A stretch of 64,000 nt of DNA from Mesorhizobium helmanticense (GTDB lineage Bacteria; Pseudomonadota; Alphaproteobacteria; Rhizobiales; Rhizobiaceae): contig NZ_PZJX01000024.1 of the NCBI RefSeq assembly GCF_003034915.1, forward strand, positions 186,001 to 250,000, read 5' to 3'. The notes below the pieces were generated by a model. It made no database searches and was not told the DNA's origin. It was given only the letters and a program-made list of their open reading frames with translations. Made by a program: the position numbers and the translations under genes. Of this stretch, positions 9,394 through 18,837 are shown one piece after another; position 1 is the stretch's first letter, and each line of letters opens with the position of its first letter.

Positions 9394-10707
9394 ATGATTT
9401 CCATACTTTTGCGCGGCCGCACGCTGTCCTTCCTGCGCTGGCCCGAGACCATCGACGATCATTCCGCCTGGCGCTACGAGGACGATGGCGGCCTGCTCAT
9501 CCGCGACGGCCGGATCGTCGCTGCCGGCGCCTATGCCGAGGTCGAGAAACAGGCCGGCCAAGGGGTCAAAAAAATCGACCACAGGCCGCATTTGCTGTTG
9601 CCGGGCTTCATCGATGCGCATGTGCATTTTCCGCAGATGCAGGTCATCGCATCCCATGGCGCCGAGCTGCTCGACTGGCTGAACACCTATACTTTTCCCG
9701 AGGAAACGAAATTCCGGAACGCCCAGCATGGCCGCCGCATCGCCAGGCTGTTCCTCGACGAGATGGTGCGCCATGGCACGACGACGGTCGCCGCCTATTG
9801 CTCGGTGCACAAGGCTTCGGCCGAGGCTTTCTTTGCCGAATCGCATCACCGCAACATGCTAAACATCGCCGGCAAGGTGATGATGGACCGTAACGCGCCT
9901 GAAGGCGTGCTCGACACGCCGCAATCGGGCTATGACGACACCAAGGCGCTGATCGAGGAATGGCATGGCAAGGGGCGCCAACTTTATGCCATCACGCCGC
10001 GCTTCGCCATCACCTCGTCGCCCGAGCAGTTGGAGATGGCGGGCACGCTCTGCCGCGAACATCCCGATCTGCATATGCAGACGCATTTGTCGGAAAACCA
10101 CGCCGAGATCGCCTTTACCCGAGAACTTTACCCGCAATTGCGCGACTACACCGACGTCTACGAACATTACGGACTGCTTGGGAAAAAGAGTCTGCTTGGC
10201 CACTGCATCCATCTGTCGGAACGCGAGGCCGATGCGATTTCGGATGCGGGGTCGATTGCGGTCTTCTGCCCGACGTCGAACCTGTTCCTCGGCTCCGGCC
10301 TGTTCGACTATCAGCGCCACCGCAGGCGTGACAAGGCACTCCGCATCGCCGCCGCCACCGATGTCGGCGGCGGCACCAACTACTCGATGCTGCGCACCAT
10401 GGATGAGGGCTACAAGGTCATCGCGCTGAACGGCGAGAAGCTCAACCCGTTCCAGTCCTTCTGGCAGCTCACCCGCGGCAACGCCGAGGCGCTGTCGGTC
10501 TTGGAAAAGGTCGGTACGCTGGACCAGGACACCGACGCCGACATCGTCGTGCTCGACGCGCGCGCCACTCCGGCGATGCGGCTCAGGATGGAAACCATTG
10601 AGACTCTGGCGGAGGAACTGTTTCTGCTGCAGACGCTGGGCGACGACCGCGCCGTGCGCGAGGTCTATGTCGCGGGCCGGGCGGCGAAGAGCGACATGGC
10701 GACTTAG
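9394..10707 (+). CDS. guaD: Guanine deaminase
   Basis: This amidohydrolase deaminates guanine to xanthine, the substrate of the xdh gene products encoded upstream. The metal-binding motif DAHVHFPQ lies near residue 76, followed by the catalytic or ligand regions HLSENHAE (about 231), GHCIHLSERE (about 270) and the metal-binding ATDVGGGTN (about 323). The length of 437 residues is typical of bacterial GuaD. The ATG follows puuD by one untranslated base, so the two are almost certainly co-transcribed. The combination of guanine deaminase, xanthine dehydrogenase and urate hydroxylase makes a coherent guanine-to-hydroxyisourate route. Confidence 0.94.
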   Translation: MISILLRGRTLSFLRWPETIDDHSAWRYEDDGGLLIRDGRIVAAGAYAEVEKQAGQGVKKIDHRPHLLLPGFIDAHVHFPQMQVIASHGAELLDWLNTYTFPEETKFRNAQHGRRIARLFLDEMVRHGTTTVAAYCSVHKASAEAFFAESHHRNMLNIAGKVMMDRNAPEGVLDTPQSGYDDTKALIEEWHGKGRQLYAITPRFAITSSPEQLEMAGTLCREHPDLHMQTHLSENHAEIAFTRELYPQLRDYTDVYEHYGLLGKKSLLGHCIHLSEREADAISDAGSIAVFCPTSNLFLGSGLFDYQRHRRRDKALRIAAATDVGGGTNYSMLRTMDEGYKVIALNGEKLNPFQSFWQLTRGNAEALSVLEKVGTLDQDTDADIVVLDARATPAMRLRMETIETLAEELFLLQTLGDDRAVREVYVAGRAAKSDMAT

Positions 10708-10799
10708 CGCGCTCCCTACTGATCGCCTGGCACTACTCATCGCTTGACCGGGCGGCAGCCATCGGTCAAAGCGTGCAGCGAAATTGACAGGGGAACGAC

Positions 10800-11303
10800 A
10801 TGGCCGTTGCGGATGACATCGCTCTGATCAAGAAACAGGAAGCCACGCTCGTCTTTCCGGCCTTCGACGAGGCCGTCGCCTTCAAGATCGGCTCGGCGAT
10901 CCGCGATCGGGCGCTCAGGCAAGACCTGCCCATCATCGTCGATATCAGAACCTTCGACCGGCCGCTGTTCTATGCCGCCATGCCTGGCTCCAACGCCTCC
11001 AATCCGGATTGGGCGCGGCGCAAGATCAATGTGGTGCGACGCTACCTCAGAAGCACCTATCGCATGGTTCTGGAGCAGCAGCGCCCCGAGCGCAGCTTCA
11101 AGGTCGGCGAAGGGCTGGATATTGCAGATTATGTGCTTGCCGGCGGCGGTTTTCCCATAAATGTCAAGGGCGCCGGCGTCATCGGCGTGATCGCCGTCTC
11201 CGGTCTGCCGGAGCGCGAGGACCATGGCGTTGTCATCGACGCATTGTGCGAGCATCTCGGCATTGACGGGCGCGATTTGGCATTGCCGCCGGAAGCAAAA
11301 TGA
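10800..11303 (+). CDS. UPF0303 / heme-degrading-domain (DUF336-like) protein
   Basis: This 167-residue protein matches the UPF0303 family, with the opening IKKQEATLVFPAFD, the middle DRPLFYAAMPGS and the C-terminal GGGFPI-GVIGVIAVSGLPER pattern shared with DUF336/HbpS-like domains. The family's biochemical role is unsettled; members have been linked to heme or small-molecule binding. AGGGGAAC lies just before the ATG. The gene overlaps the glycerate kinase gene by four bases (ATGA), suggesting coupled translation. Placement between purine catabolism and glycerate kinase is suggestive but does not assign a function. Confidence 0.82.
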   Translation: MAVADDIALIKKQEATLVFPAFDEAVAFKIGSAIRDRALRQDLPIIVDIRTFDRPLFYAAMPGSNASNPDWARRKINVVRRYLRSTYRMVLEQQRPERSFKVGEGLDIADYVLAGGGFPINVKGAGVIGVIAVSGLPEREDHGVVIDALCEHLGIDGRDLALPPEAK

Positions 11304-12565
11304 CAGAGATCGACCCCAAACTTTTCCTCACCGCCATCTTCAACGCCGCTGTCGCCGCCGCCGATCCCGAGCGAACCATAAGGGATCATTTGCCGGCAAA
11401 ACCAAAGGGGCGCACCCTCGTCATTGGCGCTGGCAAGGGTTCGGCGCAGATGGCGGCGGCTTTCGAGAAAGTCTGGGATGGGCCGATAGACGGGCTGGTC
11501 GTCACCCGCTACGGCTATGGCGCGAGATGCGAGCGTATCGAGATCATCGAAGCGGCGCATCCAGTGCCGGACACCGCAGGCCTGGAAGCCTCGCGTCGGC
11601 TGCTGGCGAAGGTCCAGGGCTTGACCGAGGACGACCTGGTCGTGGCGCTGATTTCGGGTGGCGGCTCGGCGCTGCTGCCTTCGCCAGCAGACGGCCTGAC
11701 GCTGGCCGACGAGATTGCCGTCAACGAAGCGCTGCTCGCCTCCGGCGCGCCAATCGCGGCGATGAACACCATTCGCAAGCATATTTCCACCATCAAGGGT
11801 GGCAGGCTGGCGGCGGTGGCATATCCAGCCAGGGTTGTATCGCTGGTCGTTTCCGACATTCCCGGCGACAATCCGGCGCTGGTTGCCTCCGGCCCGACCG
11901 TGCCGGATGCCGGCAGCCGCGAAGACGCCCTGGCCTCGATATCGGCCTATGGCATGAAACTGCCGGCCTCCGTCATGACGCATATCAATTCGCCGGCTGC
12001 CGAAGCGCCCCGCGCCGACGATCCGCGCTTCGCGCGCAATGAAGTGCATTTGATCGCCTCGGCCGGTGTCTCGCTGGAGGCGGCGGCAGGGGAAGCCAGA
12101 CGCCAGGGCATCGAGGCGGTCATCCTGTCCGATTCCATCGAGGGCGAAGCGCGCGAGGTCGGCGGCGTCCATGCCGCCATCGCTCGAGAGGTGGCGACGC
12201 GCAACCGGCCATTTCCGAAGCCGGTGCTGATCCTGTCCGGCGGCGAGACCACGGTGACACTGCGGGCAAAGGGTAAGGGCGGCCGCAACTCGGAGTTCCT
12301 GCTTGCCTTCGCCATCGGCATCAGTGGCGCACAAGGCATCCATGCACTAGCTGCCGACACCGACGGCATCGACGGCTCGGAGGACAATGCCGGCGCCTTT
12401 GCCGACGGCTCCACGGTTTCACGCATGCGGGCGGCGGGCGTCGACGCCAAGGCCATGCTTGCCTCCAACAATGCCTGGACCGCCTTCAATGCCGTAGGCG
12501 ATCTGTTCGTACCCGGTCCGACCGGGACGAATGTGAATGATCTCCGGGCGATACTGATCAGGTAG
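11300..12565 (+). CDS. Glycerate 2-kinase (DUF4147/MOFRL family)
   Basis: This 421-residue enzyme belongs to the TtuD/GckA group, which phosphorylates D-glycerate to 2-phosphoglycerate. The N-terminal DUF4147 domain includes VIGAGKGSAQMA, VALISGGGSALLPSP and NTIRKHIS-IKGGRLA; the C-terminal MOFRL domain includes LSGGETTVTL, KGKGGRNSEF and LAADTDGIDGSEDNAGAFADG, with the nucleotide and metal contacts. It overlaps the UPF0303 gene by four bases. In a purine-degrading setting it could assimilate glycerate formed from glyoxylate via tartronate semialdehyde; the intervening genes are not in this window. Often named ttuD or gckA; I leave the symbol blank. Confidence 0.9.
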   Translation: MTEIDPKLFLTAIFNAAVAAADPERTIRDHLPAKPKGRTLVIGAGKGSAQMAAAFEKVWDGPIDGLVVTRYGYGARCERIEIIEAAHPVPDTAGLEASRRLLAKVQGLTEDDLVVALISGGGSALLPSPADGLTLADEIAVNEALLASGAPIAAMNTIRKHISTIKGGRLAAVAYPARVVSLVVSDIPGDNPALVASGPTVPDAGSREDALASISAYGMKLPASVMTHINSPAAEAPRADDPRFARNEVHLIASAGVSLEAAAGEARRQGIEAVILSDSIEGEAREVGGVHAAIAREVATRNRPFPKPVLILSGGETTVTLRAKGKGGRNSEFLLAFAIGISGAQGIHALAADTDGIDGSEDNAGAFADGSTVSRMRAAGVDAKAMLASNNAWTAFNAVGDLFVPGPTGTNVNDLRAILIR

Positions 12566-12574
12566 TTCGTCCCC

Positions 12575-14059
12575 TCAGGCGGCCATCAGCCTCTTCACCC
12601 GCTTCATATCCTGCAAGAAGCGCTCACGTTCGGCTTCCTTGTCGGCCGGCTCACGGATGCGCAGGATGAAGGACGGGTGGATAGTGATGAACACGCGCAG
12701 GCCATCCTCGCGCTGCATCACCTCGCCACGCATTTTTGTCACCGGCACCGCGTTGCCGAGCAGTGATTGCGCCGCCGTTGCGCCGAGGGCCACCACCAGA
12801 TCCGGCTTGATCAGCTGCAATTCCCTGTCGATCCACCAGCGGCAGGCCCGCACCTCGCCAGCATTCGGCTTGGAGTGGATGCGGCGCTTGCCGCGCGGCT
12901 CGAACTTGAAATGCTTGACCGCGTTGGTGACATAGACTTTCTGACGGTCGACACCTGCGTCGTCTAGGATGGCGTCGAAGACCTTGCCCGCCGGGCCGAC
13001 GAACGGTTTGCCGGCAAGATCCTCCTGATCGCCCGGCTGTTCGCCGACGAAAACCACCTTGGCGTCATCAGGTCCTTCGCCGAACACGGTCTGCGTCGCG
13101 TTGCGCCAGAGCGGGCAGCGCCGGCAACCCTCAGCCGCCTCGCGCAATTCGGAAATCGAGCTTGCGTCATCATCCTCGGGTGCCTTGTCTGGCTCGCGCC
13201 TTGGCCAGTGCTTGGCCTGAATCTTGGCGTGGTGCGGCGCCGGCGTGGTTGGCATTCTGGCAATCATATCCTTGGCGACCTTGTCCGCTCCCGCGATCAG
13301 CTCTGGAATGAGCGAGGCCTCGGGAAGGTTCCGCCAATATTTCTTCGGCATCTCCTTCTGCATCGCTTTCACCTTCAGCCGTGCCGGATTGAAGATGTTT
13401 TCGAAATAGGTACGCCACAGCGCCTCGGTATCGTCCTGCGCCGGCGCATCGCCCTTGGTCGCACCTGGCCCGATCGCCAGCCTTTCACCGTCCCAGTCGG
13501 CGGAAGCATGCGGCGTCAGAATGGTCCAGCGCATGCCGGTGAAGCGCTTGACGAAGAAAGCCGCGTTGCGCTCGACGATGAAATGATCGGGCTCGAACCA
13601 GGCGACATAGCGCTCATCGGTACCCTCGCCGATGCTTCGGAAGCGAACAAAGGCGCGCATCTTGTGGATGTCGCGACGCACCGCCTTTTCCATGGTCTCG
13701 AGGCGCCTTGTATCGCCATCCGACGCGATGGCAAGCAGCTTCGGCTCCAAGCGGAGCCGCCACACAAAGCGGTATAGGAAAGCGAAACGGCCGGGGTCGG
13801 AGTGGCAGAAGGCCGTTTCCGCCCGTTCGATGAATTCGCGCGGCACGACAAGCCGCGCCTCCGAAGGAACAGCCGGTAAACTGTTCTGGCGCTGAGCGGA
13901 GCCTGTTGTGACCTGCCAACTGATGTCCTCAGGCCGGGTCCCGCTCAGCGCCAGTTGCCGTGCCGCGTCGCGCCATCCGGCGAAATCGGTCTGGCTGTCG
14001 AGCCACACAATATGCGGGGCAAGATCGAGCTCGTCGGTTCGGATGGTGGGTCTCTGCAT
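12575..14059 (-). CDS. udgX: DUF4130-UdgX fusion, uracil-DNA crosslinking glycosylase type
   Basis: The protein (494 residues) joins an N-terminal DUF4130-type domain (about 60-270) to a C-terminal uracil-DNA glycosylase-family domain (about 295-490). The UDG part shows iron-sulfur Cys residues in GCRRCPLW, motif A in GEQPGDQEDLAGKPFVGPAG, and the loop KRRIHSKP at about 391-398. In mycobacterial UdgX the His of this KRRIH loop attacks the deoxyribose and leaves the protein covalently bound at uracil sites; here that His is intact. ATG at 14059 is preferred; TTG at 14065 is an alternative. It lies two bases after the stop of a radical-SAM gene, a pairing known for these families. Confidence 0.88.
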   Translation of the reverse strand: MQRPTIRTDELDLAPHIVWLDSQTDFAGWRDAARQLALSGTRPEDISWQVTTGSAQRQNSLPAVPSEARLVVPREFIERAETAFCHSDPGRFAFLYRFVWRLRLEPKLLAIASDGDTRRLETMEKAVRRDIHKMRAFVRFRSIGEGTDERYVAWFEPDHFIVERNAAFFVKRFTGMRWTILTPHASADWDGERLAIGPGATKGDAPAQDDTEALWRTYFENIFNPARLKVKAMQKEMPKKYWRNLPEASLIPELIAGADKVAKDMIARMPTTPAPHHAKIQAKHWPRREPDKAPEDDDASSISELREAAEGCRRCPLWRNATQTVFGEGPDDAKVVFVGEQPGDQEDLAGKPFVGPAGKVFDAILDDAGVDRQKVYVTNAVKHFKFEPRGKRRIHSKPNAGEVRACRWWIDRELQLIKPDLVVALGATAAQSLLGNAVPVTKMRGEVMQREDGLRVFITIHPSFILRIREPADKEAERERFLQDMKRVKRLMAA

Positions 14060-14061
14060 GG

Positions 14062-15297
14062 TCAAAACAACGAGAGCTGTTCGCAGGAACGCACGATCTT
14101 GTCGCGCAGGCCCTGTTTGTCTGTGAGTGCGCCCGGCGACCAGCCCTCAGCGATGATGAATGGCCTTAGCTTGGCGATCGAATGGCACAGGCGCCCGACA
14201 TCCTCGAGCCGGAGCCGCCGGTGGTGGCGGGTCGCCAGGATTTTAGCGATCACCTTCGTGCCGAGACCTGGAATGCGTAGCAGCGCCTCGCGGTCGGCGC
14301 TATTGATGTCGACTGGAAACCGTCCGCGATTGCGCAGCGCCCAGGCGAGCTTTGGGTCGATGGCAAGGTCGAGCATGCCATCGCTGCTCCCCGCCAGGAT
14401 TTCCGGCTGTGAAAATCCATAGAAGCGTATCAGCCAGTCGGCCTGGTAAAGCCGGTGTTCGCGCATCAGCGCCGGTTTCTGCAAGGGCAGGGATGATGAC
14501 GAATCCGGGATCGGACTGAAGGCGGAATAGTAGACGCGCCGCAGATGGTAGCTGCCGTACAGCCGCGCGCTGGCCTGCAGGATGCCGTCGTCGGAGGTCT
14601 TGTCGGCGCCGATGATCATCTGCGTCGACTGGCCGCCCGGCGCAAAGCGCTCGCGCTTTTTGGTCCTTAGCGTCGGCTCGGCTTTTTCTTCCATCTTCCG
14701 GCGCAGCCTGGCCATGGAGAGTCGGATCGTTTCCGGCTTCTTTTCCGGCGCCAGTTTCCTCACGCCTTCGTCTGTCGGCAGCTCGACATTGATCGACAGC
14801 CGGTCGGCATAAAGACCTGCCTTTTCGATCAGTTCCGGCGAACTTTCGGGAATGGTCTTGAGGTGGATGTAGCCGGAGAATTTCTCGTCAAGCCTGAGCC
14901 GCCGCGCCACCTCCACCATCTCGCCCATCGTTTCGTCCGGTGAGCGGATGACGCCCGAGGACAGGAACAGGCCTTCGATGTAGTTGCGCCGGTAGAAATC
15001 CATCGTCAGCCTCACCACCTCGTCGATAGTGAAGCGGGCGCGGCGCACATTCGAGGACGAGCGGTTTATGCAGTAGCTGCAGTCATAGATGCAGAAGTTG
15101 GTAAGCAGAATCTTCAGCAGCGAAATACAGCGGCCGTCCGGCGCGTAGGAATGGCAGATGCCCATGCCTTCGGTGGAACCGATGCCACCGGATTTCAGCG
15201 AATCGCGCTTGGCCGACCCGGACGAAGCGCAGGAGGCGTCGTACTTGGCTGCATCAGACAGGATTGCAAGCTTTTCGCGGACAGGAAGCGCTGACAT
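14062..15297 (-). CDS. UDG-associated radical SAM protein, putative DNA repair or modification
   Basis: The 411-residue protein carries the radical-SAM cluster motif CIYDCSYC (Cys 69, 73 and 76), preceded by a conserved opening with extra cysteines (ICHSYAPDGRCISLLK). The C-terminus holds a helix-hairpin-helix DNA-binding motif, NSADREALLRIPGLGTKV. It matches the family described as a putative DNA modification/repair radical SAM protein linked to a UDG-domain gene. It is upstream of the DUF4130-UdgX gene on the same strand with almost no gap, so both are likely made together. What lesion or base it acts on is not known; DNA binding is supported only by the HhH motif. Confidence 0.87.
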   Translation of the reverse strand: MSALPVREKLAILSDAAKYDASCASSGSAKRDSLKSGGIGSTEGMGICHSYAPDGRCISLLKILLTNFCIYDCSYCINRSSSNVRRARFTIDEVVRLTMDFYRRNYIEGLFLSSGVIRSPDETMGEMVEVARRLRLDEKFSGYIHLKTIPESSPELIEKAGLYADRLSINVELPTDEGVRKLAPEKKPETIRLSMARLRRKMEEKAEPTLRTKKRERFAPGGQSTQMIIGADKTSDDGILQASARLYGSYHLRRVYYSAFSPIPDSSSSLPLQKPALMREHRLYQADWLIRFYGFSQPEILAGSSDGMLDLAIDPKLAWALRNRGRFPVDINSADREALLRIPGLGTKVIAKILATRHHRRLRLEDVGRLCHSIAKLRPFIIAEGWSPGALTDKQGLRDKIVRSCEQLSLF

Positions 15298-15391
15298 ATG
15301 TTCATGGTATGTTCTAAAGCGCGGCTACGCAATCACATTTGACATAGGGCGCGAAAAGTGATCGCTACCCGTCCAGTCAGGTCGTCCGGAA

Positions 15392-16831
15392 CTACACTTC
15401 GTGCAGATAGAGATGATAATCCAATTCGCTGACCGTGCGTGCCACGCGCAGATATTCGGACTGCTTGATCGCCACGAAGGTCCGGTGGAGGTCTTCGCCG
15501 AGCGCGCCCTTCAGGAAGCTTGATGCCCGTGCCGCCTCGATCGCGGCGCGCCAGTCGACCGGCATGCTGGTCTGGGTTTCGGACGACTCATAGCCGTTGC
15601 CGGTGGTTTCGGGGCCGGGATCGAGGCCTTCATCCAGCCCCTTGACGATGCCTGCCAGCACCGTCGCCGCCACCAGATAGGGATTGGCGTCGACGCCCGA
15701 CGGCCGGTGCTCGATGCGCCGGTTCTTGGCGTCACCCGCCGGCACGCGCAGCGCCACCGAACGGTTGTTGACGCCCCAGGTCGGCGCCACCGGGGCGTAG
15801 GATTGCGAAACGAAGCGTCGCCATGAATTGGCGTGCGGCGCAAACACCAGCATCGATTCCGCCATGGTCTGGATGAGACCACCGAGGCCCTGCAGCAACG
15901 GCAGCGACCAGCTTTCGCCGCCGGCTTCGGCAAAGACGTTGCGGCCCTGCTTGTCCTGCAGCGAGACGTGGAAATGCATGCCGGAGCCGGCATATTTCTC
16001 GATCGGCTTGGCCATGAAGCAAGCGGTGACGCCGTGACGGCGCGCTTGTGCCCGCACCAGCCGCTTCAGCATGACGAGGTCGTCGGCCGCCCGCATCACA
16101 TCCTTGCGGTAGTTGAGCGTCAATTCGTACTGGCCCGGTGCATATTCGGAAATAACCGTCTCGGCCGGAATGCCTTGCGTCTTCGCTGCGGCATAGATGT
16201 CGGAAAACAGTGGCTCCATGCCGTGCAGATGGTCGACGGAATAGACTTCCGTCTTGGCCGAGCGCCGGCCGTCAAGCACGGCATGCGCCGGCTGCACTTT
16301 ACCGTCGCCATCGCGGTCGTTGGCGAGCAGGAAGAATTCGAGCTCGAAGGCGCCGGCCGGATAGAGGCCTTTGGCCGCCAGTATGTCGACCTGCCTGGCC
16401 AGCGCCAGCCGTGGATCCGACGACATCGGCTGGCCGTCGAGATGGTACATGGCCATCAGCACCTGGCCGCGTGGCGGCTGTGTGCCGTAGAGCGGCACCA
16501 GCGTGCCGGGGATCGGCCAGGCCCTGAGATCGCCGTCGCCGGTCGTCCAGATCAGCCCGGTCTCGTGCACGTCCTCGCCGGTGATATCGAGGCCGAGGAT
16601 CGAGATCGGCATATGCCGGCCGCCTTCGAAGATGCTCATCAGCTCGTGCCGGCGCACGATCTTGCCGCGGCCGACACCGTTGGCGTCGGTCAGCACGATA
16701 TCGAAGGCTTCGATTTCCGGATGTGCGTCAAGAAAGGCTTTCGCTTCGGCGGGCGTGGAACCCGAAGGCGAGGTGATGATGGAACTCAAGTCCGGCTTGC
16801 GTGCTTCTCTCATGCCGCAAGCTTGTCTCAC
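15392..16831 (-). CDS. Glutamine synthetase-family ligase (gamma-glutamyl amine type)
   Basis: This 479-residue protein has the glutamine synthetase fold: the N-terminal beta-grasp (DIVLTDANGVGRGK), the metal-binding Glu pair in FELEFFL, the AGSGMHFH loop, NNRSVALRVP and the terminal RIEHRPSG. Sequence features place it with PuuA/GlnT-like ligases that glutamylate amines rather than with GlnA: the adenylylation region is not evident. A GTG at 16831 overlaps the preceding aminotransferase stop by four bases (GTGA); ATG at 16813 is an alternative start. With the aminotransferase it could form an amine-degradation pair; the substrate is inferred only from the family. Confidence 0.85.
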   Translation of the reverse strand: MRQACGMREARKPDLSSIITSPSGSTPAEAKAFLDAHPEIEAFDIVLTDANGVGRGKIVRRHELMSIFEGGRHMPISILGLDITGEDVHETGLIWTTGDGDLRAWPIPGTLVPLYGTQPPRGQVLMAMYHLDGQPMSSDPRLALARQVDILAAKGLYPAGAFELEFFLLANDRDGDGKVQPAHAVLDGRRSAKTEVYSVDHLHGMEPLFSDIYAAAKTQGIPAETVISEYAPGQYELTLNYRKDVMRAADDLVMLKRLVRAQARRHGVTACFMAKPIEKYAGSGMHFHVSLQDKQGRNVFAEAGGESWSLPLLQGLGGLIQTMAESMLVFAPHANSWRRFVSQSYAPVAPTWGVNNRSVALRVPAGDAKNRRIEHRPSGVDANPYLVAATVLAGIVKGLDEGLDPGPETTGNGYESSETQTSMPVDWRAAIEAARASSFLKGALGEDLHRTFVAIKQSEYLRVARTVSELDYHLYLHEV

Positions 16832-18210
16832 GCCGTGAGCCTTGCCGCAACTGCCGCGAAGGCGGTGATCAGCCGGTTCACCTGGGCCGCACTCGTCGCC
16901 GGCGAGATCAGCATCATGTTGTGGAAGGGCGCAATCAGCACGCCGCGATTGACCAGCGCGACATGGATCGCCGCTTCGAGCTCGGGCGCGTGCGCCGCCT
17001 CCGCTTCGCCGCCATTTCTCAGCGGGCCGGGCGCGCAGATGAACTCGACACGGGCGCCGACACGCCCGACATGCCAGGGCAGGCGGTAGCGATCGATGAC
17101 GGCGGTCAGTCCGGCGTCGAGCCGCCGCGCCAAATGATCCATATGGCTGTAGGCCGCGTCGGTCATCACCTCTTCCAGCGTGGCGCGCATCACTGCGAAT
17201 TGTAGCGGATTGCCCGACAGCGTCGTACCCATGCCTGAATAGCCGGGCTCCTTGGTCCTGACATAATCGGCATAGCGTGTGGCGACGTCTTCGCTCATCC
17301 CCCAGACGCTCGCCGGAACGCCGCCGGCGATTGGCTTGCCCAGCACAAACAGGTCCGGCTCCAGCCCGTACGCCTTGGTGTAGCCGCCGGGACCGGTCGA
17401 GATCGTGTGGGTCTCGTCGATCAGAAGCAGCGTACCAGCCGCACTTGTGAGCCGCCGCAGCGCATCGTGGAAGCCGCGTTCTGGCAGCACCATGCAGGAA
17501 TTGGTCAGCACCGGCTCGGTGATGACGCAGGCGATATCCCTGGTCCGGAGCGCGGCCTCGAGCGCCGGCAGGTCGTTGAACTCGATGATTTCGGTCGCCC
17601 TTGTCAGGTCGCGAAATTCACCGGCCAGTCCGGGCCGGTTGGCCGGCTTGCCGTCGACCAGGCGCACCATGGTCTCGTCGACGGAGCCGTGATAGCAGCC
17701 GTTGAAGACCAGGATCTTCTCGCGGCCGGTGACGGCGCGGGCAACGCGCAGCGCAAAGCGGTTGGCGTCGGTCGCCGTCGTGGCGATCTGCCAGCAAGGC
17801 AGGCCGAAGCGCTGTTGCAGCAGCGGGCCGATGGCAAGCGCATCTTCGGACGGCAGCATATAGGTCAGGCCACGTCCGGCCTGCGCGCGGATGGCGCGGG
17901 CGACCGGCGCCGGCGAATGGCCGAACATCGAGCCGGTGTCGCCAAGGCAGAAATCATCCAGCCGGTTGCCGTCGATATCGGTGATCGTGGCGCCTTTGGC
18001 GCTTTCGACCAGGATTGGAAACGGCGTCGGCCAGTCGTTCATCCAGTGCATCGGCACCCCGCCGAAGAAGCCGGGCAGGCCGTTGCCGACCTTAGCTGCC
18101 GATTTCGGCCGCGCCTGGCGGAAGACTGCAGCCTCTACCTTGCGCAGCTCAGCGATGCGGGCGGCGCTGATGCCGCCGGCCGCGGTCTTCGAATGATCGA
18201 TCGTATCCAT
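16828..18210 (-). CDS. Class III aminotransferase, PLP-dependent
   Basis: The 460-residue protein is a fold-type I, class III aminotransferase related to glutamate-1-semialdehyde aminomutase and omega-amino-acid transaminases. Visible elements are the substrate-entry segment LGDTGSMFGHSP, CYHGSVDETMVR, the PLP-phosphate Asp in LLIDETHTISTGPGGY and the Schiff-base Lys in FVLGKPIAGGVP. It precedes the glutamine-synthetase-like ligase gene with a four-base overlap, so the two are probably used in one pathway, such as degradation of a polyamine or amino acid. The GSAM-like substitution pattern means both aminomutase and transaminase chemistry are possible. Confidence 0.86.
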   Translation of the reverse strand: MDTIDHSKTAAGGISAARIAELRKVEAAVFRQARPKSAAKVGNGLPGFFGGVPMHWMNDWPTPFPILVESAKGATITDIDGNRLDDFCLGDTGSMFGHSPAPVARAIRAQAGRGLTYMLPSEDALAIGPLLQQRFGLPCWQIATTATDANRFALRVARAVTGREKILVFNGCYHGSVDETMVRLVDGKPANRPGLAGEFRDLTRATEIIEFNDLPALEAALRTRDIACVITEPVLTNSCMVLPERGFHDALRRLTSAAGTLLLIDETHTISTGPGGYTKAYGLEPDLFVLGKPIAGGVPASVWGMSEDVATRYADYVRTKEPGYSGMGTTLSGNPLQFAVMRATLEEVMTDAAYSHMDHLARRLDAGLTAVIDRYRLPWHVGRVGARVEFICAPGPLRNGGEAEAAHAPELEAAIHVALVNRGVLIAPFHNMMLISPATSAAQVNRLITAFAAVAARLTA

Positions 18211-18373
18211 GAGGGTTCTCTTTCGTGCGTCATTCTAGCCAGTTGGCATCCGGTACCGCAATTGGGCGCGCGGCCCTGCAATAGTTCAGCGACCACGGTG
18301 AAGAGAACTGATGCTTGACCCCGGATCGTCTTCCGGCGTCAATGGGACAGGGTTCGTGGCTTGGGGGTAGAAA

Positions 18374-18826
18374 ATGCGGGGAATCATCTGCGTAACAGTG
18401 CTGCTGTCGTCGGTCGGCACGGCCTTCGCGAGCGGCGGCATCTGGTGTTCCGCCGACGATACGGCCGTGGAATTTCAGGTCGAGGCCGGCGTTACAAGGG
18501 GCATGGGCGGGCCGACCTTCAATTTTCGCGGCGATCTCGAAGTCAAGGCGCGGCCGGCCGGCGACAGTCTGCGCAAGACGGTCTTTGAGGATTCAAACCT
18601 GGCGCAATACTGGCTCGACGGCAAGGAATTGCGGCTGAACATCTACCGCGAGCACCAGGTCGCAGACACCTACAATCATGTCGAACTGGCAATCCTGACC
18701 AAGACCAGCGACGAGGGCGTCTATGACGGCCAATATACGCTGGCTATCTATGACGCCGCGGCGGACGCGGACAAGGATGGCAAGCCGGTTGAACTCAAAG
18801 GCAAGGTATCCTGTGGAGCCGAATGA
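18374..18826 (+). CDS. Secreted hypothetical protein
   Basis: No family is recognised. The 150-residue product begins with a signal peptide (MRGIICVTVLLSSVGTAFA, probable cleavage before SGG), followed by an acidic, beta-rich mature part with two cysteines, one near each end (WCSADD and VSCGAE), which could form a disulfide in the periplasm. GGGGG lies seven bases before the ATG. The gene stands alone between the divergent aminotransferase operon and the convergent WD40 gene; the stops of the latter two are 11 bases apart. Nothing indicates regulation. Confidence 0.75.
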   Translation: MRGIICVTVLLSSVGTAFASGGIWCSADDTAVEFQVEAGVTRGMGGPTFNFRGDLEVKARPAGDSLRKTVFEDSNLAQYWLDGKELRLNIYREHQVADTYNHVELAILTKTSDEGVYDGQYTLAIYDAAADADKDGKPVELKGKVSCGAE

Positions 18827-18837
18827 CTTTTCTCGAA

